From positions 186,001 to 250,000 of the forward strand of contig NZ_JAAAMU010000002.1 in the NCBI RefSeq assembly GCF_009909195.1: a DNA stretch of 64,000 nucleotides, written 5' to 3'. Shown piece after piece: positions 8,007 to 17,313 of the stretch; the first letter of the stretch is position 1, and each line of letters starts with the position of its first letter. This DNA is from Paenibacillus sacheonensis. GTDB taxonomy: Bacteria; Bacillota; Bacilli; Paenibacillales; Paenibacillaceae. A program made the translations under genes and the position numbers. The notes under the pieces are model-generated. The model was not told where the DNA came from, ran no database searches, and saw only the letters and a list, made by a program, of their open reading frames with translations.

Positions 8007-8888
8007 ATGAGCGTGATTTGGCACCCGCAAGATGCGGCGGAAGCCATCCGGCTGAAAGAAACTTTCGGTGCGGAAGGCCGATTTATTTCCGGAGGCACGT
8101 GGCTCTCGGTGCAATGGGAGAACGGCGCGCCGAGACCCGGCCATTTGATTGACGTCTCGGCCATCCCGGCGATGAGAGGCATCGCCGTCCAATCCAAGGC
8201 TTTGACGCTGGGCGCGATGACGCCGCTGTCCGTGGCCCGCAGAGATCCGCTGATCGGGAAGTCGTTCCCTCTGCTGCGCGAGGCGGCCAGGAGCATTGCC
8301 GCTCCTTCCATTCGGAATCTAGGAACGATCGGGGGAAACATCGCCTGCAAGACGGGCGACTTGCTTCCTGCGCTGCTCGTCTGCGACGCCGAGCTGAATT
8401 GGCATGACGGCCATCGTTTAATTACAGAATCGGCGTCCGATTGGCTGAACGGCACTCGCGGCGAAACGAAACCTCCGGACGGCTTGCTGCTCCAGGTCAA
8501 GCTGGCATTGAAGGAGACGCCCATGTTCGAAGGAGCAGCGGAACGAGTCATTGAAGGCTATCACAAAATCGGCCGGCGGGAGGCATTCACGCCATCGGTC
8601 GTCACCGCGGCATACCGCGCCGTACTATCTCCGGAAGGCGTCGTTCAATCGATTCGTCTCGCGGCCGGCGGCGGACTGATGATTCCCCAGCGGCTTACGG
8701 AATCGGAATCGCTGCTGATAGGCCGAATGATGAGTCCAAAGCTGATGGAGCGGCTCTACGAAGTGATTTTGCGGGAAGTGCAGCCAAGGCAGGATGCTTT
8801 CGTATCGTGCGAGTACCGCAAGCAAACGACGGCGGCCGTCATGTCCGCCGGCTTGTGGCAAACTTATCGCGAGGCGGCATCCGCTTAG
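8007..8888 (+). CDS. xanthine dehydrogenase, FAD-binding subunit (PucC-like)
   Basis: The 293-aa protein binds FAD and passes electrons from the iron-sulfur subunit to NAD. FAD-contacting motifs are ISGGTWLSVQ (about 30-39) and RNLGTIGGNIA (about 104-114). The C-terminal domain of medium-chain CO/xanthine dehydrogenases covers residues 175-285. AAAGGTGAG precedes the ATG. It is the first of three consecutive structural genes of one hydroxylase complex (FAD, Mo, Fe-S order). Confidence 0.92.
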   Translation: MSVIWHPQDAAEAIRLKETFGAEGRFISGGTWLSVQWENGAPRPGHLIDVSAIPAMRGIAVQSKALTLGAMTPLSVARRDPLIGKSFPLLREAARSIAAPSIRNLGTIGGNIACKTGDLLPALLVCDAELNWHDGHRLITESASDWLNGTRGETKPPDGLLLQVKLALKETPMFEGAAERVIEGYHKIGRREAFTPSVVTAAYRAVLSPEGVVQSIRLAAGGGLMIPQRLTESESLLIGRMMSPKLMERLYEVILREVQPRQDAFVSCEYRKQTTAAVMSAGLWQTYREAASA

Positions 8889-8939
8889 AGGGCTGCAAGC
8901 AGCGGTACGTAGATGCCGACCGGCGAAGGAGGGATGAAC

Positions 8940-11402
8940 ATGCTGTTAAACCGTCAATCCAGCGGCGAACGCTGGCGCGCCAGACCGGACGGTCCCGGCA
9001 AAGTGACCGGTGCGCTTGCCTATCTTACCGACAGGACCGCGCCTGACATGCTCATCGGCCGGGTGCTTCGGAGTCCGCATCCCCATGCGGCAATACTCGC
9101 CATTCATGCCGAAAAGGCGCGTGCGCTGCCAGGCGTGCATGCCGTGCTGACGTATCGGGACGTTCCCGGCTTGAACGGTTACGGTATCGCGGTTCAGGAT
9201 CAGCCGGTGTTATGCGTCGATCGGGTACGGTATGTCGGAGACGCCGTCGCGGCGGTCGCCGCGGATACGGATGCGATCGCGGATCAGGCGCTTAGCCTGA
9301 TCGAGGTGGAATATCGGCTGCTCCCGATCGTCGAGAGTCCCGCAGCCGCGCTTGCGGACGGTGCGCCGCTGCTGCACGGGGACGGCAACATCCTGCACCG
9401 GACCGACTATAAGCGCGGGGATGTCGATGTGGCTTTCGCGTCGTGTACGCACATTGTCGAAGAGGTCTACGATTCTCCGCGGCAGATGCACACCTACATG
9501 GAAACGGAAGGCGGCTTGTTCGTTCCCGAGAAGGACGGCCGGCTGACGGTGCATTCGCCGACGCAGCACGGATTCATGGATCGGCTGCAGTTGTCGCGGA
9601 TTACGGGAATGCCGGAAGAGCGGATTCGCATTCTGTCCAGTCCGATCGGCGGTTCCTTCGGAGGCAAGGATGAGCTTAATGTCCAGCCATACGGCGCGCT
9701 GCTCGCGCTGAAGACGAATCGCCCCGTCAAAATCCACAATTCCCGGAAAGAATCGGTCAGGGCCGGCTTGAAGCGGCACCCCATGGTCATCGCCATGAAA
9801 ACCGGCATCGACGCGAACGGCGCGATTCTCGCTCATCAAGTGAAGATTACGGCAGATACAGGTCCGTACGCGACGCTCGGCGCGGAAGTGCTGAACTTCG
9901 CAACGGAGCATGCGCTCGGTCCGTACCGGTACGGCAGCGTTGAAGTGGACAGCGTGTCGGTCTACACGAACAACGGCATGTCCGGCGAATTCCGGGGCTT
10001 CGGGGGCAACCAAGCCATCTTCGCGCTGGAGGGGCAGATGGACCGATTGGCTGACGCATGCGGCATGGACCCTTGGGACTTCCGTCTTCGCAATATGCGG
10101 GAATCCGATGCGCCCGGCCCGTTCGGGCAGCCGATCGCGCCGACGAATGGCGCCAAGCAAGCGTGGGATGCGCTTGAGGCCTCGTCGTTATGGCAAGAGA
10201 GAAGGCAGAACGAGTCGGCGGCAACGGTACTCCGTTCCGAGAGCTCGGGCGGCATGAAGGCGCCGTGGCTCAAAACCGGCATCGGCGCGGCATTTATCAT
10301 GCACGGCTCCGGTCTCGGCGTCGGCATCCCCGACCCGGGCGGGGGGCGGATCAAGCTGGCGCCGGACGGCAAAATCGAAGTCCAGTTCGGTTATGAGGAA
10401 TGCGGGCAAGGGCTGCTCGCCTCGCTGGAGCTGATGTTGATCGAGCAGTTCGGATTCGCCCCGGAGGATCTTCGTCTCGTCATCGGCGACACGGATGTCG
10501 TACCGAACAGCGGTTCAACGACGGCCTCCAGAGCGACGACGATGATGTGGAAATCGCTGCAGCGGCTGCGGCCTGGATTTCAGAAAGAGCTGCTTGCAGC
10601 CGCGGCCGCTTTGCTGGGCCTGCCGGAGGAGCTGCTGCGTCTTGGCCGTGGCGGTATATGGAACAGCCGTGCAATCGGCGAAAATCGCGGCAATCGGGGA
10701 AGGGAAGCAGACGTCGAATATGCCGATCTCGCCGCGGCAGCCGGCGACATGGCCGGCATCGACATTTCAGGCATCGCCGATACAGGCAGCGGCAATGCCG
10801 CCTGTAAACATGGAGCCGACGTTGATGTGACCGAAGACACCGAAGAGCGGCTGCTGCTCACTTATCGGGCGCTTGCCGGCAAGACTCCGCGGCCGATAGT
10901 CGCCGAGACATCTTTCGCTTTTCCCGCCTCGCCCTTCCCGAGAACCGGCGCGCACTATCTGTATACGTTCGCTGCAGTAGCCGTCAAAGCCGAGGTCAAC
11001 ACGCTGACCGGGCGCGTCCGGGTGCTGGAACAGTACCATGCCGTGGCCGCCGGACCGGTCGTGAATCCGCAAGGGTATCTTGGCCAGATCGAGGGCGGCA
11101 GCATCATGGCGCTCGGTTACGCGTTGACGGAGGAAGCGCTTATGCAGCAGGGGCAGTACGCAACGTCGAATCTGGACACGTATTTGATCCCGACCATCGC
11201 CGATGCGGCAGGGGAGATGGCCATCGAGCCGATCGAAGAATTGCCGGAGGGCGACAATTACGGTCCGCGGGGCATCGGCGAGATCGGTTCCGTCGGACTC
11301 GCGCCCGCTATCTTGGCCGCCGTTCACGATGCGACGGGCAAACGGCTGAACAGGCTGCCGATCGATCCGCTCCAGCTTGCCGAGCGGCCTGCGTTTACCT
11401 AG
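8940..11402 (+). CDS. xanthine dehydrogenase, molybdenum-binding catalytic subunit (PucD-like)
   Basis: The protein is 820 aa, within the family range. It hydroxylates hypoxanthine/xanthine to urate at the molybdopterin centre. Visible landmarks are the N-terminal a/b hammerhead (GPGKVTGALAYLTD at about 18-31), the cofactor-binding region GGSFGGKDELN (about 236-246), GEFRGFGGNQ (about 348-357) and the catalytic-Glu segment GPRGIGEIGSVG near residue 775. I chose the ATG at 8940 because AAGGAGGG lies 6 bases upstream; ATG 8934 is too close. A Gly/Ala/Asp-rich stretch around residues 570-640 looks like a variable loop. Confidence 0.93.
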   Translation: MLLNRQSSGERWRARPDGPGKVTGALAYLTDRTAPDMLIGRVLRSPHPHAAILAIHAEKARALPGVHAVLTYRDVPGLNGYGIAVQDQPVLCVDRVRYVGDAVAAVAADTDAIADQALSLIEVEYRLLPIVESPAAALADGAPLLHGDGNILHRTDYKRGDVDVAFASCTHIVEEVYDSPRQMHTYMETEGGLFVPEKDGRLTVHSPTQHGFMDRLQLSRITGMPEERIRILSSPIGGSFGGKDELNVQPYGALLALKTNRPVKIHNSRKESVRAGLKRHPMVIAMKTGIDANGAILAHQVKITADTGPYATLGAEVLNFATEHALGPYRYGSVEVDSVSVYTNNGMSGEFRGFGGNQAIFALEGQMDRLADACGMDPWDFRLRNMRESDAPGPFGQPIAPTNGAKQAWDALEASSLWQERRQNESAATVLRSESSGGMKAPWLKTGIGAAFIMHGSGLGVGIPDPGGGRIKLAPDGKIEVQFGYEECGQGLLASLELMLIEQFGFAPEDLRLVIGDTDVVPNSGSTTASRATTMMWKSLQRLRPGFQKELLAAAAALLGLPEELLRLGRGGIWNSRAIGENRGNRGREADVEYADLAAAAGDMAGIDISGIADTGSGNAACKHGADVDVTEDTEERLLLTYRALAGKTPRPIVAETSFAFPASPFPRTGAHYLYTFAAVAVKAEVNTLTGRVRVLEQYHAVAAGPVVNPQGYLGQIEGGSIMALGYALTEEALMQQGQYATSNLDTYLIPTIADAAGEMAIEPIEELPEGDNYGPRGIGEIGSVGLAPAILAAVHDATGKRLNRLPIDPLQLAERPAFT

Positions 11403-11418
11403 AAGGGAGGAAGGACCG

Positions 11419-11925
11419 ATGAAAAAGCAATCCGACCTGCAGCCAGCCCCATCATCCGTCTTTCACTGCACGGTAAACGGCGAAGACGTTCAGCTCCGCC
11501 TGCCGGCCGATAAACGGCTGCTGGCGATCATTCGCGAGGATATGGAGCTGACCGGGACGAAGCGATCCTGCGAAATCGGCCGCTGCGGCGCCTGCATGGT
11601 ACTGATCGACGGCAAGCCGGTCAATGCCTGCCTGACGATGGCGTATCAATGCAGCGGCAAGGCCATTACGACGATCGAGGGGTTGGCGCGGCCGGAATCC
11701 CTGCACCCCGTGCAGCAAGCTTTTCTGGATGAAGGCGGCTATCAGTGCGGATATTGCACGCCGGGCATGATCATTTCCGTGACCGCGCTGCTGGAAGACA
11801 TTCCGAATCCGAGCGAAGGCGAGATCGAGGAGGCGCTCTCCGGCAATCTTTGCCGGTGCACGGGTTACGGCGGTATCGTCCGCGCCGTGAAGCGCGCCAT
11901 TGACCAAAGGAGGGAACGACCGTGA
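11419..11925 (+). CDS. xanthine dehydrogenase, [2Fe-2S] subunit (PucE-like)
   Basis: This is a 168-aa two-cluster ferredoxin. The plant-type cluster ligands are C51, C56, C59 and C71. The second cluster ligands are C110 and C113 (QCGYCTPGM) plus C145 and C147 (LCRCTGYGG). It carries electrons from the Mo subunit to the FAD subunit. GGGAGG precedes the ATG at 11419. The stop overlaps the GTG of the guanine deaminase gene. Confidence 0.94.
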   Translation: MKKQSDLQPAPSSVFHCTVNGEDVQLRLPADKRLLAIIREDMELTGTKRSCEIGRCGACMVLIDGKPVNACLTMAYQCSGKAITTIEGLARPESLHPVQQAFLDEGGYQCGYCTPGMIISVTALLEDIPNPSEGEIEEALSGNLCRCTGYGGIVRAVKRAIDQRRERP

Positions 11926-12407
11926 AACATCGCGAACGACATATCGATCATTTACGCAGAAGCATCGAGGTATCGAGAAAGGCCAGAGCATCGGGGAACA
12001 CGCCGTTCGGAGCCGTTCTCGTCGATGCCGGGGGCAGCGTCGTGCTGGAGCAGGGCAATATCGAGGTGACGGAGCGCGACTGCACGGGGCACGCCGAAGC
12101 CGCATTGATGGCGGCAGCGTCCAAGCGCTTCACCAGAGACGAGCTATGGACTTTCACGATATACACGTCGACGGAGCCCTGCGCGATGTGCGCCGGCGCG
12201 ATTTATTGGGGCAACGTCGGAACGGTCGTCTACGCGATGGCGGAGGAGCGGCTTTCCTCGATGACCAGCGACGATGCGCGCAACCTCACGCTTCGGCTGC
12301 CCTGCAGGGACGTCTTCGGCCGCGGACGCAAGCCAATCGAAGTGATCGGTCCGTTCCCGGAGCTGGAGCTCGAAGCCGAATCCGTGCACGAGGGGTACTG
12401 GCGATGA
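11922..12407 (+). CDS. guaD: guanine deaminase (cytidine-deaminase fold)
   Basis: A 161-aa zinc hydrolase. Zinc ligands and proton donor are H57-A-E59 and P86-C87-A-M-C90. It converts guanine to xanthine and so feeds the xanthine dehydrogenase encoded just upstream. Length and motifs fit the B. subtilis GuaD family. It starts at GTG 11922 with AAAGGAGGG upstream and a GTGA overlap with the Fe-S subunit stop. Related tRNA or nucleoside deaminases share the fold, so the guanine assignment rests on operon context. Confidence 0.85.
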   Translation: MKHRERHIDHLRRSIEVSRKARASGNTPFGAVLVDAGGSVVLEQGNIEVTERDCTGHAEAALMAAASKRFTRDELWTFTIYTSTEPCAMCAGAIYWGNVGTVVYAMAEERLSSMTSDDARNLTLRLPCRDVFGRGRKPIEVIGPFPELELEAESVHEGYWR

Positions 12408-12904
12408 ACATCCAATTGTGGCAGTTGAACACGCTCGGCCGGGAGTTGTTCGTCCGTCAGCTCGGTTCCGTATTCGAGCATTCGCCTTGGGTGGCGGAGA
12501 ACGCATGGAAGCGCCGTCCGTTCCATTCCGTCAGCTGGCTCCTCGAATCGATGATGCAGGCGGTAAAAGAAGCGCCGGAAGAACGGATCCTCGCCCTCCT
12601 TCGCGCCCACCCGGATTTGGCCTCGCGCGTCAGCATGACGGCGGATTCGTCCCTGGAACAGCAATCTGCCGGTCTGGACATGTTAACGCCGTATGAATTC
12701 GAACGGTTTGCCGAGCTGAATGCCGCATATACGGAAAAGCACGGGTTTCCGTTCATCATCGCCGTTCGCGGGAAGACGAAAGCGGAAATTTTGGACGCGA
12801 TGGCCGAGCGCCTGAACCATACGAGGCTGCAAGAACGCGGGCAGGCGCTGCTGGAAGTGCAGCGGATTGCCGAGCTGCGGCTGCGAGACCGCATTGAAGA
12901 ATAA
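12404..12904 (+). CDS. uraD: OHCU decarboxylase
   Basis: This 166-aa protein decarboxylates 2-oxo-4-hydroxy-4-carboxy-5-ureidoimidazoline to (S)-allantoin. The catalytic His is H69 in the AHPDLAS motif, followed by the conserved EQQSAGLD segment (85-92) and a helix ending in FPFIIAVRGK. It begins in an ATGA overlap with guaD. In B. subtilis this activity is the N-terminal half of bifunctional PucL. Here it is a free-standing gene placed directly before uricase, in the same order as the PucL domains. Confidence 0.9.
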   Translation: MNIQLWQLNTLGRELFVRQLGSVFEHSPWVAENAWKRRPFHSVSWLLESMMQAVKEAPEERILALLRAHPDLASRVSMTADSSLEQQSAGLDMLTPYEFERFAELNAAYTEKHGFPFIIAVRGKTKAEILDAMAERLNHTRLQERGQALLEVQRIAELRLRDRIEE

Positions 12905-12926
12905 CGACGACGAAGGGGATGAGGGC

Positions 12927-13937
12927 ATGCTGCGATTAAACAACGGCCGAACTTTATACTATGGCAAAGGCGACGTGCTGACTTATCGTACTTATGCAGC
13001 TCCGCTTGAAGTAAGTCCGATTCCCGAGTCCGCTTTCACGGGAGACGACAATGTCGTGTTCGCGCATAATATTACCTTCGCCGTCAGCAGCGAGCAGCTG
13101 ATGACATCGTTCAGCGAAGGCGATAACAGCCGCATCGTGGCGACGGACTCGATGAAAAATTTTATTTTGCGCCGCGCGGCGGATTATGAGGGGAGTACGA
13201 CGGAAGGCTTCCTCGCCTTCATCGGCGAGGCCTTCTTCGAGAAATACGGGCATATGACGGCCATCGAAATCCGCGGCGACCGGATACCGTTCCTATCGCT
13301 GCTCGTCCGGGGCCCCGGCGGCCTGCAGGAGAGCGAACTCGTCTATCGCCGTTCTCATAATGATCATGCTTTTGCGGCGATGACGCTGCGGCGCGCGGAG
13401 GAAGGCGCCGAGGTCCTGGACCATTGGAGCGGGTTGTCCGACCTGCAGCTGATCAAGGTCAGCGGGAGCTCCTTCTACGGCTTCGTACGGGACGAATATA
13501 CGACGCTGCCCGAGAGCTATGACCGGCCCTTATATATTTTTCTCAACATTCATTGGCGATATCGCGATGTCGAGGATGCACGGGACAGCGAACGGGGCGG
13601 CTACGTCCCGGCCGAACAAATACGCGATCTGGCTCAGCAGGCGTTCCATGCGTATTCGTCGCCGTCGATTCAATATCTGATCACCCGCATCGGGCTGCAT
13701 ATGCTGGACCGATTCCCGCAGCTATCCGAGCTGCGTTTCGAATCCAACAACCGGACCTGGGAAACGATCGTGGACAAAGATGCCGTCACCTCGGCCGGCG
13801 TATATACGGAGCCTCGTCCGCCGTTCGGCTTCCAAGGCTTCACGATGACGCGCGAGGACCTGTCCGATCCGCAATTCGGCTTCGACGCCAACGGATTATA
13901 TCCAGTGCGCGAGGCGAAGGGAGTCGCTCAGTCATGA
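12927..13937 (+). CDS. urate oxidase (uricase)
   Basis: This is a 336-aa cofactor-free uricase built of two tunnelling-fold domains. It oxidises urate to 5-hydroxyisourate. Recognisable segments are YGKGDVLTYRTY near the N-terminus, IVATDSMKNF (about 68-77, with the conserved Thr-Asp), SGSSFYGFVRDEYTTLPE (about 178-195) and LPxxDRPLY. The start follows AAGGGGATGAGG. The gene is in a different frame from the preceding uraD, so they are not a broken fusion. Confidence 0.94.
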   Translation: MLRLNNGRTLYYGKGDVLTYRTYAAPLEVSPIPESAFTGDDNVVFAHNITFAVSSEQLMTSFSEGDNSRIVATDSMKNFILRRAADYEGSTTEGFLAFIGEAFFEKYGHMTAIEIRGDRIPFLSLLVRGPGGLQESELVYRRSHNDHAFAAMTLRRAEEGAEVLDHWSGLSDLQLIKVSGSSFYGFVRDEYTTLPESYDRPLYIFLNIHWRYRDVEDARDSERGGYVPAEQIRDLAQQAFHAYSSPSIQYLITRIGLHMLDRFPQLSELRFESNNRTWETIVDKDAVTSAGVYTEPRPPFGFQGFTMTREDLSDPQFGFDANGLYPVREAKGVAQS

Positions 13938-14281
13938 GCAAGGGCGGCAGAGTGACGACGCATGTGCTGGATACGTCGCGGGGGATTCCCGCTGCGGGAC
14001 TGCGAATTCGGCTGTTGGTCCATTCTGCGCTTGGCGAAGAACCGATCGTGGTCGCGGATGTAATGACAAACGAGGATGGACGCGTCGATCGGCCGCTGCT
14101 CGCGGGTGAAGAATTGCAAGCCGGCGTGCATGAACTTATGTTCGACGTAGGCGGGTATTTCGGCGATCGCGCTTTTCTGGATTGGGTACCGATTCGGTTT
14201 ACCGTCCATGATCCGGGCGTTCATTACCACGTGCCGCTTCTCGTGGCGCCGTTCGGGTACAGCACGTACCGGGGGAGCTAG
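13934..14281 (+). CDS. pucM: 5-hydroxyisourate hydrolase (transthyretin-like, PucM)
   Basis: The 115-aa transthyretin-like enzyme hydrolyses 5-hydroxyisourate to OHCU. The N-terminal THVLDTSRGIPAAGL motif and the C-terminal YRGS tetrapeptide that defines the family are intact. HYHVPLL supplies a further active-site His. It starts in an ATGA overlap with uricase and is the last gene of the purine operon. With its neighbours it completes the route from guanine or hypoxanthine to allantoin. Confidence 0.95.
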   Translation: MSKGGRVTTHVLDTSRGIPAAGLRIRLLVHSALGEEPIVVADVMTNEDGRVDRPLLAGEELQAGVHELMFDVGGYFGDRAFLDWVPIRFTVHDPGVHYHVPLLVAPFGYSTYRGS

Positions 14282-14418
14282 GGCGGGATGCGGAGTTAGA
14301 GGGAAAAGTAGAGAACGGTGCATCAAATGCAGCAGCGTCAGGATAGTGCGGCTTTACATGCTTCGGGTTGAAATGCTAGAGTATGTCTAAGCATCTGGCC
14401 AAGGAGGAGAAGACACCC

Positions 14419-14628
14419 GTGAGCGACACGCCTTCAACGCACGTACATCCCTTTTATCAGCATGCGGAAGACGCTTTCCGGCTGCTTCCGAGCGCGATCG
14501 GGGAGCTCGAGCGGCTGCGTGAAGCATTCCGCAAAGCCGACGAGGATTTCCTCGCCGTCGAGCTGAGAACGATGATTGCCCGGCTGGACGAGGTCCGCGC
14601 GCTGCTGGCAGAAGGCCCGCAGGGCTGA
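14419..14628 (+). CDS. small helical protein, function unknown
   Basis: The 69-aa protein is two amphipathic helices with many Glu/Arg/Leu residues and a short N-terminal THVHPFYQH segment. I chose GTG 14419 because AAGGAGG lies upstream; an in-frame ATG at 14383 has no ribosome-binding site and would add 12 residues. A promoter-like TTTACA / TAGAGT pair lies near 14352-14381. A terminator follows. No family recognised. Confidence 0.55.
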   Translation: MSDTPSTHVHPFYQHAEDAFRLLPSAIGELERLREAFRKADEDFLAVELRTMIARLDEVRALLAEGPQG

Positions 14629-14643
14629 AGACTGAAGACATGA

Positions 14644-14681
14644 AGAGGCATTCCTGATTCGCTTGGGAATGTCTCTTTTTT
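14644..14681 (+). terminator. intrinsic terminator
   Basis: AGAGGCATTCC pairs with GGGAATGTCTCT around an eight-base loop and is followed by a T-rich tract. Confidence 0.8.
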
Positions 14682-14834
14682 ATTTCATGCCATTAAACAT
14701 CCTGACGCCGGCGACTGCCGGCTGCTGTCGGCCGCCATTGCAATCTACCAATCGGTCCCGGTAGGAAGGCCCGCTCCATTCGCGCCATTCAATCATAGAA
14801 TAGAGGAATGGAAGAGTAGAGGAGGCGTCCACCT

Positions 14835-16172
14835 TTGCCGGTATTGGACACGGGCTTGCTGTTTAATCGGGAGAAGCGGCGTGCTGCCAGCTTGAGTATA
14901 AGTCTATTGAACCGGGGCAGGCAGCAGGCGAGAGCGGTCGTTCAGCTGTATACGGTAACGAGCGGCGAAGGAGGCGAGGAGGCGGAGGCAGGGATAGAGA
15001 CGGGATACGGATCAGTTCGTACGGAAACGCTCGCGAATATTATGCTGGGCGCCGCCGGACGTCCGAGGAGTCAGTATTCGGTTACGCGCGCCGTTCGTTT
15101 GCCGGCCCTGTACGGGATTCGAGTGACGGTCAGCGGCATGTGCGCCGGCGAAGTGTCGGCCTCGCTGGCGGAGCTGAGCGATTCCGGCTTCGTCATCGAT
15201 CAGCGCGTACTGGAACCGCAGTCGTCAAGCACGGACGACCTGCTGCATGCCTATGTCGCCAACCATACCCATCATTCTCTTACGGTCATTCAGACCGATA
15301 CGAACGCTAGAGTCGCGACGATCAAGCTCCCGGCCGGGTGCAGCCCGCGAATGCTGGATTTTACGCCTGACGGAAGAGAGGTGTACGTGACCTGCCAAGG
15401 GGATAAGACCGTCAAAATCATCGATACGCTCACCCATGAGGCGGTTGGCGAGCTGACCTTTCCGGAAGGGGCCGTTCCGTTTGCGCTGGCCTTATCGCCA
15501 ACGGGCGCCAAAGCTTTCGTGACGACGATGATCCAGGATTACGTCGCCGTGTTCGACACGGATGCCAGGTCGCTCATCAAGCTCCTGCCGCTTCCGAAGG
15601 GAAGCGACCCTGCTTCGATCGTGTTCTCGCCGGACGGAAAGAAGGCCTACTGCGGTCTCATAAACCATGCGGCCATTGCGGTTATCGATACGGAATCGCT
15701 AGCCATCGAGGCGACCGTCATGCTGCCGGCCGATGCGCATCCCTCCGCGGTCGCGATTACGCCCGATGGCGCGTTCGCATACATTACCGATGTTCGACAT
15801 GATCGCCTCTATTGCATGCAGACCTCGAAACATGCCTTGGCCGCAACCATCCAGCTCGATGCCGGAAGCGAGCCGCAGCAAGTCATCGTGACGCCGGACG
15901 GCGCGCTCGCGTATGTGGTTTGCCGCGGTACGGACGAAATCGCAGCCGTGAATATTACCCGCAACGAAATCCTGACCAAGATCGAGCTGCCTAAAGGAAG
16001 CAATGCGAGCGATATCGCAGTCACCGCGGACGGATTGAAAATCTACGTCACCATCCTGACATTCGGCTATGTGGCCGCCATCGAAGTTGCCAGCCAACTG
16101 CCGATCGCGATATTGCCGACGGGAAGCTTCCCTTCCGGGATCGCGATTTCGCCGATTTTGCTGCATGGCTGA
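14835..16172 (+). CDS. YVTN-type beta-propeller repeat protein
   Basis: This is a 445-aa protein. The N-terminal 125 residues form a beta-sandwich-like region; the rest is about seven 42-residue blades. Each blade has the pattern 'P..V..TPDG..AYVT......V.VIDT.....' seen in YVTN/YncE propellers. There is no clear signal peptide. The start is TTG 14835 with GGAGG at a normal distance; no ATG start in frame fits. Such proteins are usually surface or spore-coat scaffolds. No partner gene is adjacent, so the role is unassigned. Confidence 0.8.
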   Translation: MPVLDTGLLFNREKRRAASLSISLLNRGRQQARAVVQLYTVTSGEGGEEAEAGIETGYGSVRTETLANIMLGAAGRPRSQYSVTRAVRLPALYGIRVTVSGMCAGEVSASLAELSDSGFVIDQRVLEPQSSSTDDLLHAYVANHTHHSLTVIQTDTNARVATIKLPAGCSPRMLDFTPDGREVYVTCQGDKTVKIIDTLTHEAVGELTFPEGAVPFALALSPTGAKAFVTTMIQDYVAVFDTDARSLIKLLPLPKGSDPASIVFSPDGKKAYCGLINHAAIAVIDTESLAIEATVMLPADAHPSAVAITPDGAFAYITDVRHDRLYCMQTSKHALAATIQLDAGSEPQQVIVTPDGALAYVVCRGTDEIAAVNITRNEILTKIELPKGSNASDIAVTADGLKIYVTILTFGYVAAIEVASQLPIAILPTGSFPSGIAISPILLHG

Positions 16173-16183
16173 CGCGAACAAGT

Positions 16184-16259
16184 CCGCCTAATGAAACAAA
16201 ACCCGCCTAAAGAAACAAAGCCCGCCTACTGAAACAAAACCCGTCCAACAATACAAAGC
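16184..16259 (+). repeat. four tandem 19-bp repeats
   Basis: Units at 16184-16202, 16203-16221, 16222-16240 and 16241-16259 follow the pattern CCGCCTAnnGAAACAAAnC. The fourth is the most diverged. The array sits between the propeller gene stop and a shared terminator and has no open frame of note. Confidence 0.85.
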
Positions 16260-16270
16260 TATCATAATGA

Positions 16271-16316
16271 AAAAGCCACGGAGCAAGGCTGATGCTTGCT
16301 GCCGTGGCTTTTTTGT
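16271..16316. terminator. bidirectional intrinsic terminator
   Basis: AAAAGCCACGG...AGCAAG pairs with CTTGCT...CCGTGGCTTTTTT. T runs on one strand and A runs on the other let it serve both the propeller gene (+) and the esterase gene (-), which converge here. Confidence 0.88.
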
Positions 16317-16405
16317 TTTCGCTCCAAGTATCATGCTTGCTGCTTTACATCATGCTTTTACATAAATGCCTTTTACATGCTGCCCGCCATAAATGCTGTC
16401 GGCGG

Positions 16406-17176
16406 TTAGCGGCCGAGTGGCAGCCACTTGAGCACTTGCTGGATATGCTCGTCCCAGTACTCCCAGCTGTGGTCGCCTGGCCCTTCCATGTATGTAAGCG
16501 GGAGACCCAACTCCTCCGCATGCTTGCGGAAATTGACGTTGTCTTCGTACAAGAAGTCCTCGGTACCGCAAACTTGAAATAAGCTTGGCATCGGCTTGCC
16601 GGAATCCTTGAGCTCTTGCGCGGCAAGGAACAGATTGTTCGGCAGCTGCATCGCCAGCTCTTTCGTGCCATAAATCCGTTTGAAGTCTTCGGGCATCCGC
16701 CAATCGAGCGTCGAGACGTCGAGCGCGCCGGACAAGCTGGCTGCCGCCGCGAACTGGTCGGGTTTATTGAGCGCCAGCTTGAATGCGCCGTAGCCGCCCA
16801 TGGACAAGCCGGCGACGAAGTTATCTTCCGGGCGGTCGGACAACGGGAAGAAGGAGCGTGCCAGCGCGGGCAGCTCCTCGCTGATGAACGTCCAATAATC
16901 GGCGCCGCCGACCATATTCGAATAGAAGCTGCGATTCGCGGCCGGCATGACGACAGCCAGGCCGAGCGGCGCTGCATACCGTTCAATGGACGTGCGGCGG
17001 AGCCAAATGGTATGATCGTCGGACAACCCGTGGAGCAGAAACAGCGTCTTATGCTTCGTTTGCTCCGCCTTCGACGACATGCCGATTTGCGATTGCGCGT
17101 TTTGCGGCAGAATAACGTACATCGAGCTGGAAATGCCGAGAGCATCGGAGTAGAAGTCGCATTGGATAAAGGCCAT
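16406..17176 (-). CDS. alpha/beta-hydrolase esterase (tributyrin esterase / EstA type)
   Basis: A 256-aa hydrolase. The oxyanion HG pair is at 49-50, the nucleophile is S125 in GLSMGGYG, and the catalytic Asp/His region includes [13 protein letters not shown] near the C-terminus. It belongs to the putative-esterase (S-formylglutathione hydrolase-like) family that cleaves short acyl esters. The ATG at 17176 has GAGGAGG upstream; a longer in-frame reading to 17269 lacks a start signal. There is no secretion signal, so it is probably cytosolic. Confidence 0.88.
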   Translation of the reverse strand: MAFIQCDFYSDALGISSSMYVILPQNAQSQIGMSSKAEQTKHKTLFLLHGLSDDHTIWLRRTSIERYAAPLGLAVVMPAANRSFYSNMVGGADYWTFISEELPALARSFFPLSDRPEDNFVAGLSMGGYGAFKLALNKPDQFAAAASLSGALDVSTLDWRMPEDFKRIYGTKELAMQLPNNLFLAAQELKDSGKPMPSLFQVCGTEDFLYEDNVNFRKHAEELGLPLTYMEGPGDHSWEYWDEHIQQVLKWLPLGR

Positions 17177-17313
17177 GTCTGGTAGAACCTCCTCGTTAAA
17201 TGTGCAGCGAACGCGGTGCCGCAGCAATCGGCTGACGGACGCGCCCCTCTCTATTGTACACTTTCGCACTGGAACATAAAGGCATAATTCATGTATTAAA
17301 GGAGTGTTCGATT

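Noticed and set aside
12404-13937. uraD and uricase as a frameshifted PucL fusion
   Set aside because: The uricase start has its own ribosome-binding site and a normal N-terminus, and uraD ends at its natural length.
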